Source: MFD01213-c1 sp963704405
GTDB lineage: Bacteria > Planctomycetota > Phycisphaerae > Tepidisphaerales > Tepidisphaeraceae
DNA length: 64,000 nt
Assembly: GCA_963704405.1 (NCBI GenBank)
Contig: OY969903.1
Location: 372,001-436,000 of the forward strand
Reading direction: 5' to 3'
The notes under the pieces are model-generated. The model was given only the letters and a program-made list of their open reading frames with translations. It had not been told where the DNA came from and searched no databases. How positions within the stretch are numbered: the stretch's first letter is position 1; the number at the start of each line of letters is the position of its first letter. The position numbers and the translations under genes are program-made. Below, piece after piece: positions 36,512 to 46,947 of the stretch.

Positions 36512-37820
36512 TGCAGCGGCTCTTGCTCCTGGGATTGAATCACACGACCGCACCGCTGGAGGTGCGCGAGAAGCTGGCGTTTGACAGTTCGCTGCGGGCG
36601 TCGGCAATCGCCGCGTTTCGCGAGCGGTTTCCGAATTGCGAGGCCGTGCTGCTGTCGACGTGCAATCGCGTTGAACTTTATGTGGCGCGCGAGCTTCACG
36701 GGCATCCGCGGGTGGAAGAGATGGCGGAGTTTCTTTGCTCGTTTCACCCGGTGGGCGCAGAGGCGGTTCGGCCGCACTTGTATGAGAAGAGCGACAGGCA
36801 GATGGTGGAGCATCTGTTTAACGTCGCGTCGTCATTGGATTCAATGGTGCTGGGGGAGACGCAGATTCTTGGGCAGGTGCGTGAAGCCTATGAGACCGCT
36901 CGCGATCTAGCCGCGACGGGGACGCTGCTGAATCCGTTGTTTCAGAGGGCGGTCGCGGTCGGCAAGCAGGTGATGCACGAGACGCCGCTGGCGGAAGGAA
37001 GGCTGAGCATCGCGAGCGTGGCGGTGGATTATGCGTCGCGCATCTTCGATCACTTTGACGACAAGGTCGTGCTGAGCATCGGTGCGGGAAAGATGGCGAA
37101 CCTGGTGCTGAAAAGTTTTGCAGGCCTGTCGCCGAAGAAGCTGCTGATTTGCAATCGCGACAGCGCCAGGGCCGAAGCATTGGCGGCGAAATTTGGCGGC
37201 GAGACGCGGCCGTTTGAATCGCTGGATGAGCACCTGGAAACGGTCGATGTGGTCATTACATCGACCGGCTCGGCCCGGCCGATTATTGACGCCAGGTCAT
37301 TCGGGGCGGCGCAGCGGCGGCGGCGGTATCGGCCAATCTTCCTGATCGACATCGCGCTGCCGCGCGATGTGGAAGCGGATGTGGGGAAGCTGGAAAATGT
37401 GTACCTGTATAACCTGGATGACCTGCAGCAGGTCGTCTCGCAAACGCAGGCCGGCCGACACGGCGCGATTGATTCGGCAAAAGCGATTGTGTCGGCGGCG
37501 GTGAATGATTATGTGCGCTCGCATCGGCGCGCGAGATGGGGCCGCTGATCGATCAACTGTATAAGCGGTATCATCACGTTGCCCGGGAAGAGGTGGCGCG
37601 AACGCTGAATAAACTGCCCGACATCGGTGAAGCCGAGCGGCAACATCTGGAAGAACTCGCCCGGCGGATTGTGAACAAGCTGCTGCACGATCCCGTGCAG
37701 GCCATGCGAAAGGCAGATGAAACCCATGCGGCTGCGCAGCAGTATCAACATGCGATGGAGCAGTTATTCAAGCTGGGGGAGACGCGCGGTGAAGATAGCG
37801 GTGATCGTGAAAACGATTGA
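36511..37820 (+). CDS. hemA: Glutamyl-tRNA reductase, frameshifted before the dimerisation domain
   Basis: HemA makes glutamate-1-semialdehyde from Glu-tRNA, the first step of C5 tetrapyrrole synthesis. Visible are LLLGLNHTTAPLEVREKLAF, the nucleophile Cys51 in LLSTCNRVELY, SLDSMVLGETQILGQVREAY and the NADPH domain VVLSIGAGKMANLVLKSFAG with IFLIDIALPRDVEADVGKL. The frame stops at 37548, but a one-base shift near 37525 restores the helical dimerisation domain: MGPLIDQLYKRYHHVAREEV then ELARRIVNKLLHDPVQAMRK, ending at 37820. Total about 436 residues, normal for HemA. Start at 36511 set by the overlap with the upstream gene. Confidence 0.9.
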
Positions 37821-37842
37821 AAAATTATGCATGGCCGTTTTC

Positions 37843-37955
37843 ATTCCCTCCCCTGGTATTCCGAGGCTGGAGTAAGGGACGCCATGCTTTGATTGATACA
37901 CCGAAGACTGGACGGCCCCGCTCAAACCCTGTCTCGGAGTACGGGAGGAGAGCGG
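37843..37955. repeat. CCGGTATTCCGG-type palindromic element
   Basis: Left unit CCCTCCCCTGGTATTCCGAG and right unit CTGTCTCGGAGTACGGGAGG lie in inverted orientation about 70 bases apart, matching the units at 31751-31877 and 58841-58980, though more diverged. It follows hemA and could act as a terminator hairpin. Confidence 0.45.
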
Positions 37956-38014
37956 GCGATTAGATCTCTCGGATTGCCGTCGTCCGCCTCATGTCGGGCA
38001 TTATTTGAGCTTGA

Positions 38015-40096
38015 GTGAAACACACCGCGAATCTTCAACCTCGCAGCGACGATGATGCCTTCATCCTGAATACGCGCGCGGCAGTTCTTGTCGTTGCTGT
38101 TTTTCTGTTTGTAGCTGTCATCATTTTTTACACGCCCGCATCGGCGCTCGCGGTGTTCAGCGTGCTGCTGACGGATGGATTGTTTGCCGCCGCATGGATT
38201 GCGGGGGCGGCAGCGATGGGGGCGTTTGTTTTGGGGGTGTTTCGTATTCGCACGAATTGGATGTTGTTTGTCGCAACCGCCGGAGGATTGGGGTTGGGTG
38301 CTTTTGGTTTAGCCGCGCTGGGGCTGGGGCTTTTGGGTTGGTTGAACCGGGGGGTGGCGCTGGCGATGCCGGTCGCAGGCGTGGTGCTGCTGGGCAGCCG
38401 CCTGATTCGAATGCATGGGGCAGGCCGCGAGATTGATTTAAGCGGTGTGAAGCGTTGGCTGCGGCGGCGGGCGGGCATTTCGTGGCTTTGGCTTGCGCCG
38501 GTGATTTCGCTTGCGACAGTGTGCGTGGCGGCATCGGTGATGCCGGGGGATCTTTGGAAGCCGCTCGATCCGCATCCGTATGATGTGGTGAGTTACCACC
38601 TGCAGATACCGCGCGAATGGTATGAACTGGGGCGGATTGTGCCGCTGAAGCATAATGTGTTTTCTTATTTTCCATTCAATGTGGAGATGCAGTTCCTGCT
38701 GATGATGCACGCCATGGGAGGAGCGTGGAATGCGATGTATGTTTGTCAGTTTATCAGTCTGGGGTATGGGGTGCTTATGGTGATGGGAGTCGCCGGCGCA
38801 GAGAGGGGAATGCGGAATGATGAATGCGGAACGATAAATGAAACACGGGGCCGCGAGGGGGTCGTCGGGGCGGCGATGATTTCTGCCGTTCCGTGGGTGA
38901 TGATGCTCGGCAGCGTGGCGTATGTGGAGTCGGCGGTGATGTTGTACACCGCGCTGGCAATTGCCTGGGGGCTGCGGGGAATGAATTTTTGTGACACGGA
39001 CGACAGGGCATCGGATCGCTTAAAGGTGAAGCTTCGCGTTTATGAAATGACGCTTGCAGGCGCAATGGCGGGGCTGGCATGTGGCGCCAAGATTACTTCG
39101 GTGCCGATGCTGCTTCTGGCGCTCCCTGTGGGAATGGTCGCGGGGCTGGTGTTGCTGCGCAGCACGTTCAAGCTGGCGATCTATTCGTGCATCGTGTTTG
39201 TTGTCGCAGGTTTGATAGTGCTGTCGCCCTGGCTCATTCGCAATGTGGTGTGGGCGGGAAACCCCGTGTTTCCAGTGGCGATGAAGACGCTGGGGAAGGC
39301 GCATTTCACCGACGATCAAGTGGAGCGGTTTCGACGGGCGCATTCTCCCACCGCAAGCCAGCAATCACTGGCGTCGCGCCTGCCGATTGTCTGGACGGAT
39401 GTCATCGGGCATTGGCAATATGGATATGTGCTGTTCCCGGCCGGATTGGCCGCAGCGTTTTGGCGACGGCGCGATCGGGAGACCTGGGTGCTGCTGGTGA
39501 CGACTGGGGTGATCTTTGTCGTCTGGATCGATTTTACGCACCTGCTGCCGCGGTTTTTGGTGATGCTGATTCCGATCGCAGGAATGTTGATCGGCCGGGT
39601 GCGATGGGGACGGGGATGGCCGATCGCGGCGCTGCTGGTCATCGCGGCGGGCGCATCTGGCTGGACAGGTGTGTACGGCCGGCTCGCATATACAACGCGC
39701 GATCCGGATCGCACAGGACTGGTGGCTCCGCAGAATCTGTCCTTCCTGGCGCCGCCGGAACTGACGGACATGAAGAACGCCGACAAGCAGATCGCGCTCA
39801 TCGGCGATGCGGGGGCGTTTTTGTATCAGATCCCGATGTCGCGGCTCCACTATCGAACGGTGTTTGATGTGCCGGGCGATGTGAGCGATCCGATCGCGGC
39901 CTGGGCCGGACCGGACGTGGCGGGAAACCCAAAATGGCTGCTGGTGATCAATCCGGCGGAGATCGATCGTCTGCATCGGACATATTGGAAAATCCCGGAA
40001 CTGCCGCCAGATTGGGCCGCGCGGGGACCGCAGCCGTTTGTGGTTCGAGGGGATGAATTATTGAGCCACGGGCAGGGCGCCAATGGGCATCAATGA
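38015..40096 (+). CDS. Multispanning GT39-like membrane protein
   Basis: A 693-residue protein with about twelve membrane helices (AAVLVVAVFLFVAVIIFYTP, FGLAALGLGLLGWLNRGVAL). The large periplasmic loop WKPLDPHPYDVVSYHLQIPR and ILSY-like YFPFNVEMQFLLMMH recall GT39/PMT-like glycosyltransferases with an acidic loop after helix 1-2. The C-terminal soluble part (residues about 590-690) begins TDMKNADKQIALIGDAGAFL. A polar stretch MRNDECGTINETRGREG near residue 270 interrupts the helices and is encoded by a simple repeat. GTG start assumed; no strong ribosome binding site. Probably acts in cell-surface glycosylation. Confidence 0.65.
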   Translation: MKHTANLQPRSDDDAFILNTRAAVLVVAVFLFVAVIIFYTPASALAVFSVLLTDGLFAAAWIAGAAAMGAFVLGVFRIRTNWMLFVATAGGLGLGAFGLAALGLGLLGWLNRGVALAMPVAGVVLLGSRLIRMHGAGREIDLSGVKRWLRRRAGISWLWLAPVISLATVCVAASVMPGDLWKPLDPHPYDVVSYHLQIPREWYELGRIVPLKHNVFSYFPFNVEMQFLLMMHAMGGAWNAMYVCQFISLGYGVLMVMGVAGAERGMRNDECGTINETRGREGVVGAAMISAVPWVMMLGSVAYVESAVMLYTALAIAWGLRGMNFCDTDDRASDRLKVKLRVYEMTLAGAMAGLACGAKITSVPMLLLALPVGMVAGLVLLRSTFKLAIYSCIVFVVAGLIVLSPWLIRNVVWAGNPVFPVAMKTLGKAHFTDDQVERFRRAHSPTASQQSLASRLPIVWTDVIGHWQYGYVLFPAGLAAAFWRRRDRETWVLLVTTGVIFVVWIDFTHLLPRFLVMLIPIAGMLIGRVRWGRGWPIAALLVIAAGASGWTGVYGRLAYTTRDPDRTGLVAPQNLSFLAPPELTDMKNADKQIALIGDAGAFLYQIPMSRLHYRTVFDVPGDVSDPIAAWAGPDVAGNPKWLLVINPAEIDRLHRTYWKIPELPPDWAARGPQPFVVRGDELLSHGQGANGHQ

Positions 40097-40138
40097 CGAG
40101 AGGATTGATGGCAGGCGAAATGGCAGCGCCAACGCCAT

Positions 40139-41614
40139 TTACACCGGCGCGGGCGCATTCACCCGCTCCGACAGGACTCGTTTTAGAACTTTGCCTGTTG
40201 GCGATCGGGGAAGGTCGTCTACGACCGTGACTTCACGCGGAACTTTCCATTGAATCAGCCCCTGCGATCTTGCAAAGTCGCGGATTTCTTCCGGTTTGAT
40301 CGTCTGCCCTTCTTTGGGAATGACAAACGCCACGACCACTTCCCCGCGGCTCGGGTCTTTCTTCCCGACGACCGCGGCATCAGCAACCGCGGGATGACGC
40401 AACAGCACATCTTCAATTTCGCGGGGGACAGCTTTTTCCCCGGCGACGATGATCAGCTCTTTCTTGCGGCCGGTGACAAAGAGATAGCCTTCTTTGTCGA
40501 TATGACCGAGATCGCCGGATTTGAAGTAACCATCAGCCGTGAGCGCGGCAGCCGACTCGTTCGGCAGGTTGTAATATCCCTTCATGACCATCGGCCCTTT
40601 AAGCCAGATCTCACCGGTCTGGCCGATGTCCTGGGCGTTGCCGTCGTCATTGACGATTTTGGTGATCGCGCCGGGAATGAGTTTGCCTACTGAGCCGATG
40701 CGGATCGCGCCCGGGACGTTGAAGGCGATGGGGCCTATGGTTTCAGTGAGGCCGTATCCTTCGTAGATCGGTTTGCCGAACTTGTGCTGAAACCCTTCCT
40801 GGACCGCGGCCGGCAGCGGTTCACCGCCGCTGATCGCGGCATAGAGCGGCTCGAAATCTTCGGGCTTGGCGTCTTTCAGGCGAATGATGGCCGCATACAT
40901 GCTCGGGACGGCGGCGACGATCGAAATCTGGTGCTGGCGGATCGCATTCAGCGTCGCCACCGGACTGAATCGCCCGATGTAGATCGTTTGCGCTCCCAGC
41001 GTGATCGGCGCCAGCAGCGTGGCGAGCATGCCGGTCGAATGAAACAGCGGGAGGATGCCCAGAAACTTATGCTTCCCCTGCAGGCAGGCGTGCGAGATCG
41101 CCGCTTCGACATCGCTTTGCAGATTGCCGTAGGTGAGCATCACACCCTTGGGCAGAGCGCTGGTGCCGCTGGTATACATGAGGACCGCCAGGTCATCCGC
41201 GCGAGGCGATGGAAACTTTGGTGTAATCGCGGCCGGCGGTGTTTTGGGCAAGGCGGTGATGTCGACAATCCTGAGCGGCGTATCCTTAAGACGCCCGGCG
41301 AGAAACGGGATGGTGACGACGGTGTCGATGCCGCTGTCGGCGATCACATGCGCGATTTCGCGCTCGCCCAGCAGAAAGTTGATCGGCACCACGCTCTTGC
41401 CAGCCAGCAGGGTTCCGTAGAAACTGGCGGCGAACCCCGCACCCGCCGGCAGCAGCAAACCGACTTTGTCTTTGCTGGTTTGGGCCGACAGGTACATGCC
41501 AAGACCAGCGGCCATCGCCGCGAGTTGTTGATGCGTGTAGCGGCCGGAATCGTCGATGATGGCAATGTCGTTGGGTTGCCTGGCGGCGTGGGCGAAAAGG
41601 GGTTCGAAGAGCAT
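40139..41614 (-). CDS. Long-chain acyl-CoA ligase (AMP-binding)
   Basis: A complete 491-residue adenylate-forming ligase. Motifs: LMYTSGTSALPKGVMLTYGN (P-loop), LPLFHSTGMLATLL, YEGYGLTETIGPIAFNVPG, WLKGPMVMKGYYN, FKSGDLGHIDKEGYLFVTGR and the C-terminal catalytic lysine in DDLPRSPTGKVLKRVL. The closing lysine and lack of a FAAL insertion point to CoA as acceptor, in contrast to the ligase at 4157. It activates fatty or similar carboxylic acids for beta-oxidation or lipid synthesis. It is transcribed divergently from the SPOR lipoprotein gene, with about 100 bases between. Confidence 0.9.
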   Translation of the reverse strand: MLFEPLFAHAARQPNDIAIIDDSGRYTHQQLAAMAAGLGMYLSAQTSKDKVGLLLPAGAGFAASFYGTLLAGKSVVPINFLLGEREIAHVIADSGIDTVVTIPFLAGRLKDTPLRIVDITALPKTPPAAITPKFPSPRADDLAVLMYTSGTSALPKGVMLTYGNLQSDVEAAISHACLQGKHKFLGILPLFHSTGMLATLLAPITLGAQTIYIGRFSPVATLNAIRQHQISIVAAVPSMYAAIIRLKDAKPEDFEPLYAAISGGEPLPAAVQEGFQHKFGKPIYEGYGLTETIGPIAFNVPGAIRIGSVGKLIPGAITKIVNDDGNAQDIGQTGEIWLKGPMVMKGYYNLPNESAAALTADGYFKSGDLGHIDKEGYLFVTGRKKELIIVAGEKAVPREIEDVLLRHPAVADAAVVGKKDPSRGEVVVAFVIPKEGQTIKPEEIRDFARSQGLIQWKVPREVTVVDDLPRSPTGKVLKRVLSERVNAPAPV

Positions 41615-41720
41615 TGGCTTTGTCCGTTGTCAGTGGGTCTGTTGCCCGTGGCTTAAAGCAGGCGCTACCGACGTTTGATGCCTGACCTTGGGACAAATCA
41701 GAATACACGAGGACGCAGGG

Positions 41721-42523
41721 ATGCGAAACCAAAGATTGATTAAGTTGCTTGCCGTGCTTCTGCTGGGCATTAGCCTTGGCGCTGTGCGCCGGATAAAGCT
41801 TCCCCGGAACAGAGCAACCAACTGACCGCCGGCTATCGCGCCCTCGACCAGCAGCGGCCTGAAGCGGCAATCGAGCAGGCCGATCAATACCTCGCCGAGC
41901 ATCCGCACGGAACGGGCGCGGCCGAGGCGTATTACCTGAAGGGCCGCGGCTACGAACTCAAAACCAATACCGACGTCGGTGAGATCAAGCGCAACCTGAC
42001 CGAAGCGCGATCGGCGTATCTCCAGGCTTTGAACGAAAGCCCGGCGCCATCGGTCGAAGCCGACATTCGTGCAAGTTTGTCGAACGTCGCCTATTTTCAG
42101 GATGATTATTCAACAGCACTTTCCGAAGCCTCGCGCGCCTATGGGCTGACCCCCACCGCCGAAGTGCAGAGCAAGCTGCTGTTCCGCATCGGCGCAAGCC
42201 AGCAGCGGCTGGGGCGTTTTGCCGATGCCGATCGGACATTTCAACTGGTGGAGCAGCGCTACCCCGGATCGCCCGCGGCGCAATGGGCACGCCAGCGTGA
42301 GGGGCAGCGGAATTTTTACATCCAATTGGCGACATTCAACACGCCGGCGGGGGCCGATCGGGCGATGGAATCGCTGAAGAGCTCCGGCGTGGTCATCACC
42401 AAACGTGCAGACCCGGCTGGACATACACTTCTGGATGCCGGGCCATTCTCCACATTCGAAGACGCCAAGGTGGTGCAGCAGCGATTCGCCGCGGAGTATC
42501 CGACGGCGCTGATTGTGCCGTAA
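41721..42523 (+). CDS. TPR lipoprotein with C-terminal SPOR domain, frameshifted
   Basis: It starts MRNQRLIKLLAVLLLGISLG, a lipoprotein signal peptide; the lipobox Cys comes in the neighbouring frame (CAPDKASPEQSNQLTAGYRA), so a one-base loss near 41778-41785 is likely. Helical TPR-like repeats follow (EAAIEQADQYLAEHPHGTGA, QSKLLFRIGASQQRLGRFAD), then a SPOR domain from NFYIQLATFNTPAGADRAME to the end. SPOR domains bind denuded peptidoglycan at the septum, so a role in cell envelope or division is expected. GGACGCAGGG precedes the ATG. Confidence 0.75.
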
Positions 42524-42596
42524 TGGGTGTGAAGAAGCCTGGCGATGTGGCGTTGCAACGCCTGCGGTGACATTTGCATCACGGTGCGCGGACGAT

Positions 42597-43088
42597 TCAT
42601 TCCGCCGACCGCCGCGCTTTTACGAGGAGCCGGTTCAATTCCAGAATCTCCCCTTCGGTCATGTGGCTCAGAATATCCCGATGGACATTCGCTATGGGTT
42701 CATCGATCGCCGAGAGCAAATCCAACCCCTTCTGCGTAATCCCCACATAAACCACGCGGCGATCCTCGGTACAGCGCGTGCGTGCAACCAGGGCTTCTTT
42801 TTCGAGCCCATCGACCAGCCGGGTGATATCGGGTACGCGCGTGATCATGCGCTCTGCGATTTCTAAACTCGGCAACCCATACCTGCACCCGTCCCCCTCG
42901 CGGCTCGCGCCTCGCAAAATGCGTAAAATATTATACTTCGGCGGGGAAATTCCATGCTGTTTGAACATCTGCTCGCTCGGCGCAGACAGCACCGAACAGG
43001 TCCGCATCAAATTGAGCAATGCTTCTTCGGCAGGGGTATCAAACGGATCGCGTTTTTTGATTTCTTCCGCCAATACCGAACGGGGCAT
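42597..43088 (-). CDS. MarR-family transcriptional regulator
   Basis: A 163-residue winged-helix regulator. The helix-turn-helix LPSLEIAERMITRVPDITRL is followed by the wing VARTRCTEDRRVVYVGITQK, both typical of MarR, with a C-terminal dimerisation helix (LSHMTEGEILELNRLLVKAR). AGAGAGGA lies before the ATG at 43088. It converges on the SPOR lipoprotein gene. An imperfect palindrome 49 bases upstream (43137-43157) may be its operator. Ligand and targets are unknown; no obvious partner gene adjoins because repeat copy B and insertion sequences fill the upstream side. Confidence 0.88.
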   Translation of the reverse strand: MPRSVLAEEIKKRDPFDTPAEEALLNLMRTCSVLSAPSEQMFKQHGISPPKYNILRILRGASREGDGCRYGLPSLEIAERMITRVPDITRLVDGLEKEALVARTRCTEDRRVVYVGITQKGLDLLSAIDEPIANVHRDILSHMTEGEILELNRLLVKARRSAE

Positions 43089-43136
43089 GAAGTTCCTCTC
43101 TTAACGACGTGTGGAAAGGATAGGCGCTTAGGACGG

Positions 43137-43157
43137 TTGTTTCAACAAGTAATTGAA
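43137..43157. promoter_or_regulatory. Candidate MarR operator
   Basis: Overlapping dyads TTGTT-TC-AACAA (43137-43148) and TTCAA-N7-TTGAA (43141-43157) lie upstream of the MarR start. AT-rich dyads of this kind are typical MarR sites, but no binding is shown. Confidence 0.3.
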
Positions 43158-43267
43158 TTTATAGCCACACGACGACCCTCATACGCGTCTTTTTTGCCGG
43201 CAGGTTTTGATATTTAAGTGTGTCGAGCGGGGGACAAAGACAAATCACAGCCGCAGGGGCTGCTGCC

Positions 43268-44747
43268 CTCACCCTTACCCACAAGTTGCATCGATTCGGT
43301 TTTGCTGTGTGAGTTCGATGCCGTGTGCGATTCGGGAGACGATTTCCCAGCCGATCCAGATTGCTTTCCAGCCGGGGCGGGGATCGTGTTTTCTGCCCAG
43401 CCAGCCGCCCTGGTGAGCCAGGGTTTGCCAGAATTGCCGGGGGCTCATTTGATCAATCCGGCATTGGCCTAGCGCTGCCGCGGCTTGGATCATTGCCTGC
43501 GGCACCTTCTGCTGCAGGTCGAGTTTGGCGGCTGCAGGTTCGTTGCGCGGCAGGTTGGCCCAATCACGCAGCTGCAATAATCGCACTGCCACGGGAGAGA
43601 GCATGCTGATCAATCGAAGCAGGTTATCAATACTTTGCAACTGGGATTCGCCAAGTCTGCAACCTTCTTTCAGTGCCCGGTGCCATTCTTCAATGACCCA
43701 GCGAATGCAGTAGTAGTCGATGATCGTCAATGCATCGGCCAGATTCTCCACCGGCAAATTGGTCAGCAGCATCCACTCCAGCGACGCAGCGCCTTCGAGG
43801 GGTTCTTTGAGATAAACGACATTCACCGTCAACGGTTGGGTGGACGGCGCGCTTTTGGCCGGAGGTTGCAGTTGCACCGTTGCAAACCGCACTTGTAATT
43901 GGGCCATGCGGGCGGGACGCGGCAGGCGCTGGGTGACGCCTTTGATCTTGCGTTTGACGCATCGCTGCTGACCGATCTCAATATCGATTTGTCCGCTGAC
44001 CGGAACCTGCGCCATGTAAGACCACAGCTTGTCGGTTGCCTGCTCGATGTTGCGGTCGTGACGGGCCCGGATGACAAAACCGTTCGATGCCGCCACGCAA
44101 CTGTGCATCAGACGCAGATCGTCCGCCCCTCGATCACAGATATGGATCAGGTGCGTATGGGGTGAGTTGGCCGCTTTGACGGCCTGGACGGCGTCAATCC
44201 AGACATCGCTCTCTCGAAAGCGATCACGCCTGGCTTTTTTGCTCTCCCGTGCCGCTCGCTTCACCCGCTTGAAAAATCGCTGGTCGAGCAACCCTAAAAC
44301 TTCGCCGCTTGGCGTGACCGCCAGCGCCGAATGCATCACCCATTGGCCTCCAGCAATACGGCTGGCTTGCACATTGGAGCCATCCTGCACGCACAGGACC
44401 ACCGGATGCTCGCGGCACGATTGGAAAGTCACCCGCCGGTGCTGGGCTTGCAGCGCATCGGGATTAATCTGTGGATTGTCGAAAAACCGGTAAGCTGCTT
44501 TCAGCTCCGCCCACTGCTTATGTTGCACAGGCAGGGATTGACCCGGAGTCGCCGCCATTTGGGCTGCGAGTGTAACAACCCTTTTGAACGACGACGATCA
44601 CCCAGATCCAACGATCCAAAATGCTGATGAGCCCACTGATGGGCTTGGCAGACCATCATCACGACCTCCATGTCTGGAAAAAATCGAGGTACGTTGAAGA
44701 AAGCGAAAATGTTCTCAAAAACACTTCGGAGTTGTGGGTAAGGGTGA
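43268..44747 (-). mobile_element. IS4-family (Tn5/IS50-like) insertion sequence
   Basis: A 1480-base element with perfect 17-base terminal inverted repeats (CTCACCCTTACCCACAA and its complement) and a perfect 10-base target duplication GGCTGCTGCC at 43258-43267 and 44748-44757. It sits inside repeat copy B. Its transposase gene carries one frameshift. Confidence 0.92.
43275..44671 (-). CDS. IS4-family transposase, Tn5-like, frameshifted
   Basis: The N-terminus (44671 to about 44590) reads WAHQHFGSLDLGDRRRSK, the DNA-binding start of Tn5-like transposases; a -1 step at AAAAGGG (about 44580-44586) joins it to RVVTLAAQMAATPGQSLPVQ and the main frame. The catalytic core shows ICDRGADDLRL (second Asp region), VLCVQDGSNVQ (first Asp) and the YREK box YYCIRWVIEEWHRALKEGC. 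The stop lies within the left inverted repeat. About 465 residues when joined. Whether the shift is an error, a disabling mutation or programmed cannot be told here; the four-A run is weaker than standard slippery sites. Confidence 0.85.
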
Positions 44748-45195
44748 GGGCTGCTGCCCCCGCACCCCCGCTGGGATGGGAATTGAGACAAGAGGGAAGG
44801 TGTAAAAGGACCGCTGCGCGGGCGGTGAAGGTTAGCCGGAGGCGGAACCCTCGCCGTGCCGCTGGGTTCCGCCTCCAGCGTCCTTCACCTCCGTAGGCAA
44901 GGCACGCCCCCAGTTGCGCAGAGCAGATGTAAGCTACGAAGAAACTCGGTGGCGCAGCCGCGCCCAAAAGCCGTCAAGGAACTGCCCATGGCGCACATCG
45001 TCAATTTTTCGCTGCCCGCCGATTCATCACATCGCCCGCCATTTCATGGCACCACTCGTCCGTCACATTCGTTCGACTCCAATCGTCCGCAATCATCGGA
45101 AGTAGAAGGCCCTGCGTCCCGCCACCAAACCACCCGGATGCAACTGCCACAGGGGGCGTGCCCTGCCCAGGAGGTGGGGACGCTGGGGCGGAACC
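44748..45195. repeat. Central segment of repeat copy B
   Basis: This 448-base block separates the two nested IS elements and holds no gene. It contains the left arm hairpin, the block CGTAGGCAAGGCACGCCCCC and the inward right-arm block GGGGGCGTGCCCTGCCCAGG. It appears identical by eye to 52290-52737. Confidence 0.7.
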
Positions 45196-46697
45196 GAATG
45201 CCATTCGGTTAGCACATAACTCCGCGCCGCGGCGCGCGTTGTGAATATTCGCGCAAGACGCGGCCTCCTGAGAGAATGGTGATGTCTTAAGTCCCCAAAC
45301 TCAAAGGAGGCCACGGATGGCTATCATCGCGTCCACGCTGCAGCGGATCAAATCTGACCCCTTGGGGTCTCTTGGCGGGGCCGAGAGAATCAACCGATGT
45401 TTTGCCCAGGTCGGTCATGTCTGGCGTAATCGGCTGCTCAATCCAGCCAACACCATGACGCTGTTCCTGCTGCAGGTTCTGCATGGCAACACGGCCATGA
45501 CTCATCTGCGGTGGCTCTGGGGCATTGGTTGCAGCGAGGGAAGCTACTGCGACGCGCGGCAGCGGCTGCCGGCGGCGGGCGTGGCCAGGCTGGTCGAACA
45601 ATTATCGTGCGATGCGTGTAACCAATCCGCCTCCATCTGGCTGGGCCGTCGCGTGCTGATGATCGACGGCACAACCGTCAGTACGCCCGACGAACCGGCA
45701 CTGCAAAAAATGTGGCCCCAGCCCAGCGAGCAGAAATCCGGATGCGGCTTCCCCATGATCAAAATGCTGGCGCTTATGGATCTGGCCAGCGGAATGATCC
45801 TGCAGTTGAGCATGATGGCCCTGACCATGGGCGAGGCCAGTCAACTTGCCGGGCCGCACGGCCTGTTGCAGGCCGGCGACGTGCTGCTGGGAGACCGGGG
45901 ATTCTGTTCCTTTTGGGCATCTGGTGACGCTGGGGAAAATGTCGGTAGATGCGGTGTTCCGCATGAATGCGAGCCAGGTCGTCGACTTCACGCCCGGCCG
46001 GGCGGCGCGGGGAAGATCGAGGAAAAAAGGAGCATACAAAAGATCACTCCCCAACTCCCATTTTGTGAAGAGCCTTGGCAGGCAGGATCAGATTGTTCGG
46101 TGGATCAAGCCTTCCAAGCGGATAAGCGGCATGGCCGCCGACGTGTTTGCCAGCCTGCCGCAGACGCTTGTGCTTCGCGAGCTTCGCTACGACATCATCG
46201 CCAGGGGAATGCGCACCCGCCAGGTGACGCTCGTCACCACGCTGCTGGATCCGATGCGCTATCCCAAGCGAGAGATTGCCCGGCTGTACCAGTTGCGCTG
46301 GGGGATCGAAACCAACTTCCGGCATTTGAAAACAACGATGAAGATGGAGCACCTCAAGTGCCAGACGCCTGACGGCGTGATGAAGGAGTTGATGGTCTTT
46401 GCACTGGTGTACAACCTGATCCGTGCCGCGATGCGGGACGCGGCGCAAGAGCAGGAGATCGACGACGCCAGTCGCATCAGCTTCGTCGATGCATCACGTT
46501 GGCTCATCGCGCTGCTCAAACCAGCGGAAGGCGTGAGCGGATCGGAGTTGAAGGTGAATCCTTTGCGCCGGGCCGATATCATCCACGGGTGGTAAAGCGG
46601 CGGATTCATAACTCGTACAGTCTGATGAGAAAACCTCGATCCACCTACTGCCAACCCGAGCCAAACAAGCCGCTTAACGATTAACCGAATGGCATTC
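45196..46697 (+). mobile_element. IS4-family insertion sequence, second type
   Basis: A 1502-base element with 16-base inverted ends (GAATGCCATTCGGTTA and complement) and an 11-base target duplication GGGGCGGAACC at 45185-45195 and 46698-46708. It is inserted in the right-arm hairpin of repeat copy B. The ends themselves contain a small palindrome, GAATGCCATTC. Confidence 0.92.
45317..46595 (+). CDS. IS4-family transposase, frameshifted
   Basis: AAAGGAGG precedes the ATG. First catalytic region RRVLMIDGTTVSTPDEPALQ, second AGDVLLGDRGFCSFW, and the YREK-type box LYQLRWGIETNFRHLKTTMK in the later frame. The first frame continues to 46372 as non-conserved sequence, but after GDRGFCSFW the neighbouring frame gives HLVTLGKMSVDAVFRMNASQ and runs to 46595; one surplus G in the TTTTGGG run near 45915-45925 explains it. 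Joined, the protein is about 425 residues. The family of IS4 differs clearly from that of the element at 43268. Confidence 0.85.
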
Positions 46698-46947
46698 GGG
46701 GCGGAACCTAGCGGCACGGCGAGAGTAAGAGCGGGTTCCGCCCCAGCTATAACCCAACCCGCCCGCCCAGCGGTCCTTTTTCCCTTCCCTCTTATCTCAA
46801 TTCCGCTCTGAGCGGGGGTGCGGGGGCAGCAGCCCCTGCGGCTGCGATTTGTCTTTGTCTTTGTTTTTGTCTTCCTCTGCCGCTATGTTCGACGCTCGTT
46901 TAAACACCCGCGATCATCGCACGCCCTGCACGTCCCATCACTCCCGT

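Larger units (their letters stand above)
43231..46885. repeat. Long inverted-arm dispersed repeat, copy B, split by two insertion sequences
   Basis: The element itself occupies 43231-43267, 44748-45195 and 46698-46885; the rest is two IS elements. Removing each IS and one copy of its target duplication gives a continuous repeat of about 650 bases with the same arms as copy A: GACAAAGACAAATCACAGCC on the left, its inverted counterpart on the right. The central segment 44758-45195 appears identical by eye to 52300-52737 of copy D, implying recent copying. Its arm hairpin GGAGGCGGAACCC (44838-44850) pairs perfectly with 44864-44876. Confidence 0.75.
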
